Assembly: GCA_017651385.1 (NCBI GenBank)
Contig: JAGCCY010000138.1
Span: forward strand, 1 to 6,518
Reading direction: 5' to 3'
Length of the DNA: 6,518 nt
Source of the DNA: Lachnospiraceae bacterium
GTDB taxonomy: Bacteria; Bacillota; Clostridia; Lachnospirales; Lachnospiraceae
The notes under the pieces were generated by a model, which saw only the letters and a list, made by a program, of their open reading frames with translations, was not told where the DNA came from and made no database searches. Shown in pieces: positions 5,549 to 6,518 of the stretch. Both the position numbers and the translations under genes were made by a program. Numbering within the stretch: the stretch's first letter is position 1; the number at the start of each line of letters is the position of its first letter.

Positions 5549-6447
5549 TGAATACAAAGGTAAGTATTGCGGGTGTTGAATTTAAAAATCCGGTCACCAC
5601 TGCTTCGGGAACCTTCGGGTCGGGTATGGAATATTGTGAATTCGCGGATCTGAACAGACTCGGTGCGGTTACCACAAAGGGCGTGGCAAGCGTGCCGTGG
5701 CCGGGAAATCCCACTCCGAGAGTATGTGAAGTGTACGGCGGCATGCTTAATGCCATAGGGCTTCAGAATCCGGGTATAGATGTTTTCTGTGAAAGGGATA
5801 TCCCGTTCTTAAAGAAGTTTGATACGAAGATAATAGTAAACGTATGTGGAAAAACAGTCGAAGAATACCTTGAGGTTGTGGAAAGACTGGCAGATGAGCC
5901 GGTTGATATGCTTGAGATCAATGTTTCGTGTCCAAATGTAAAAGAGGGTGCGATAGCTTTCGGACAGGATGCGGACTGCCTTTTTGGCATAACGAAAGAG
6001 ATCAAGAAGAAGGCAAAACAGCCTGTTATCATGAAGTTAAGCCCCAATGTCACAAGGATAGCCGATATGGCAAAGGCCGCCGAAGCAGGCGGAGCCGATG
6101 CGATATCTCTTATCAATACGATCACGGGTATGAAGATAGATATCGAAAGACGAAAGTTTGTGCTTGCCAATAAGACCGGCGGAATGTCCGGCCCTGCGAT
6201 CAAGCCCGTTGCGGTCAGGATGGTATATGAGGCTTCTCATGCGGTTAAGATTCCGACTATCGGTATGGGCGGGATCGCCTCTTATGAGGATGCTGTCGAG
6301 TTTTTGATGGCGGGGGCCACAATGGTGGCGGTAGGAGCCGCAAACTTTATAAATCCCAACACGACGATCGAGATCGTAAACGGTATAGAGGAGTTTATGA
6401 AGACTCATGGTATTGAAGATATCAATGAAATAATAGGATGCGTATAG
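5548..6447 (+). CDS. pyrD: Dihydroorotate dehydrogenase, class 1B catalytic subunit
   Basis: This 299-residue cytoplasmic FMN enzyme oxidises dihydroorotate to orotate, the fourth step of UMP synthesis. Class 1B is shown by the catalytic cysteine in NVSCPN (Cys128) and by the neighbouring pyrK, in contrast to the serine of membrane class 2 enzymes. Other signatures are TTKGV (42-46, FMN/substrate Lys44), NAIGLQNPG (68-76), VIMKLSPN (160-167), SLINT (187-191), GGMSGPAIKP (211-220) and GMGGI (239-243), followed by MAGATMVAVGAA (254-265) at the phosphate-binding end of the barrel. The ATG overlaps the pyrK TGA by one base, with AGGTGG 7 bases upstream inside pyrK. It is the last gene of the operon; a hairpin follows within 10 bases, so no pyrE continues this transcript closely. 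Confidence 0.95.
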   Translation: MNTKVSIAGVEFKNPVTTASGTFGSGMEYCEFADLNRLGAVTTKGVASVPWPGNPTPRVCEVYGGMLNAIGLQNPGIDVFCERDIPFLKKFDTKIIVNVCGKTVEEYLEVVERLADEPVDMLEINVSCPNVKEGAIAFGQDADCLFGITKEIKKKAKQPVIMKLSPNVTRIADMAKAAEAGGADAISLINTITGMKIDIERRKFVLANKTGGMSGPAIKPVAVRMVYEASHAVKIPTIGMGGIASYEDAVEFLMAGATMVAVGAANFINPNTTIEIVNGIEEFMKTHGIEDINEIIGCV

Positions 6448-6451
6448 ATAC

Positions 6452-6485
6452 AAAAACACCGGCGACGTAAGTCACCGGTGTGTTT
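6452..6485. terminator. Hairpin terminator after pyrD, probably bidirectional
   Basis: ACACCGGCGAC (6456-6466) pairs with GTCACCGGTGT (6471-6481) around a GTAA loop, with one C-A mismatch. On the plus strand it is followed only by GTTTG, a weak U-tract. Read from the minus strand the stem runs into five T residues, the better signal. It probably ends pyrD and also a minus-strand gene arriving from beyond the window. Confidence 0.7.
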
Positions 6486-6518
6486 GCGGGTTGGGCTGTT
6501 AGTTTTCTGATGTTAAAC
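6486..6518 (-). other. Window edge, possible 3' tail of a convergent gene
   Basis: On the minus strand one frame reads LTSEN followed by TAA at 6501-6499, just before the hairpin with its minus-strand T-run. This would suit the end of a convergent gene, but only five codons are visible and another frame has a stop at 6515-6513. It is recorded as a possibility only. Confidence 0.2.

Noticed and set aside
5763..6459. Minus-strand open frames of 140-146 codons opposite pyrD.
   Set aside because: They mirror the codon pattern of a clear dihydroorotate dehydrogenase, and there are no independent signs of coding.

Overview
The window looks like chromosomal housekeeping DNA from an anaerobic low-to-moderate-GC Firmicute. 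A Lachnospiraceae-type clostridium (Butyrivibrio relatives, for example) is my best guess. This rests on strong AGGAGG-type ribosome binding sites, the two-subunit NAD-linked dihydroorotate dehydrogenase (PyrK plus class 1B PyrD), a butanol-dehydrogenase-like iron alcohol dehydrogenase, and a membrane GGDEF protein of a style common in that group. The taxon is inferred from gene content, not from a marker gene.

Layout: (1) Positions 1-186 hold the 3' end of a carboxymuconolactone decarboxylase/AhpD-like gene on the + strand. It is followed 40 bases later by a complete iron-dependent alcohol dehydrogenase (227-1405, +) and a strong hairpin terminator (1406-1441). (2) Two minus-strand genes converge on that terminator: a 1-acylglycerol-3-phosphate acyltransferase, PlsC (2627-3364), then a seven-helix membrane diguanylate cyclase (1458-2552). 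(3) The 152-base gap 3365-3516 separates plsC from a divergent plus-strand pyrimidine operon. It holds a palindromic -10 element usable on both strands and a perfect 10-bp inverted repeat beside it. (4) pyrC (3517-4788), pyrK (4775-5548) and pyrD (5548-6447) are packed with overlapping ends and close with a hairpin terminator at 6452-6485.

Functionally, pyrC-pyrK-pyrD encodes steps 3 and 4 of UMP synthesis: carbamoyl-aspartate to dihydroorotate to orotate, with electrons passed from PyrD through PyrK to NAD+. No pyrB, pyrE, pyrF or carAB lies in the window. plsC makes phosphatidic acid for membrane lipid. The diguanylate cyclase probably makes c-di-GMP in response to a membrane-sensed signal. 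The alcohol dehydrogenase reduces aldehydes to alcohols, in fermentation or detoxification.

I found no mobile element, CRISPR array, tRNA, rRNA or recognised riboswitch, and no convincing undescribed system. The item most worth a second look is the plsC/pyrC divergent control region, where a single palindrome could influence both phospholipid and pyrimidine genes.
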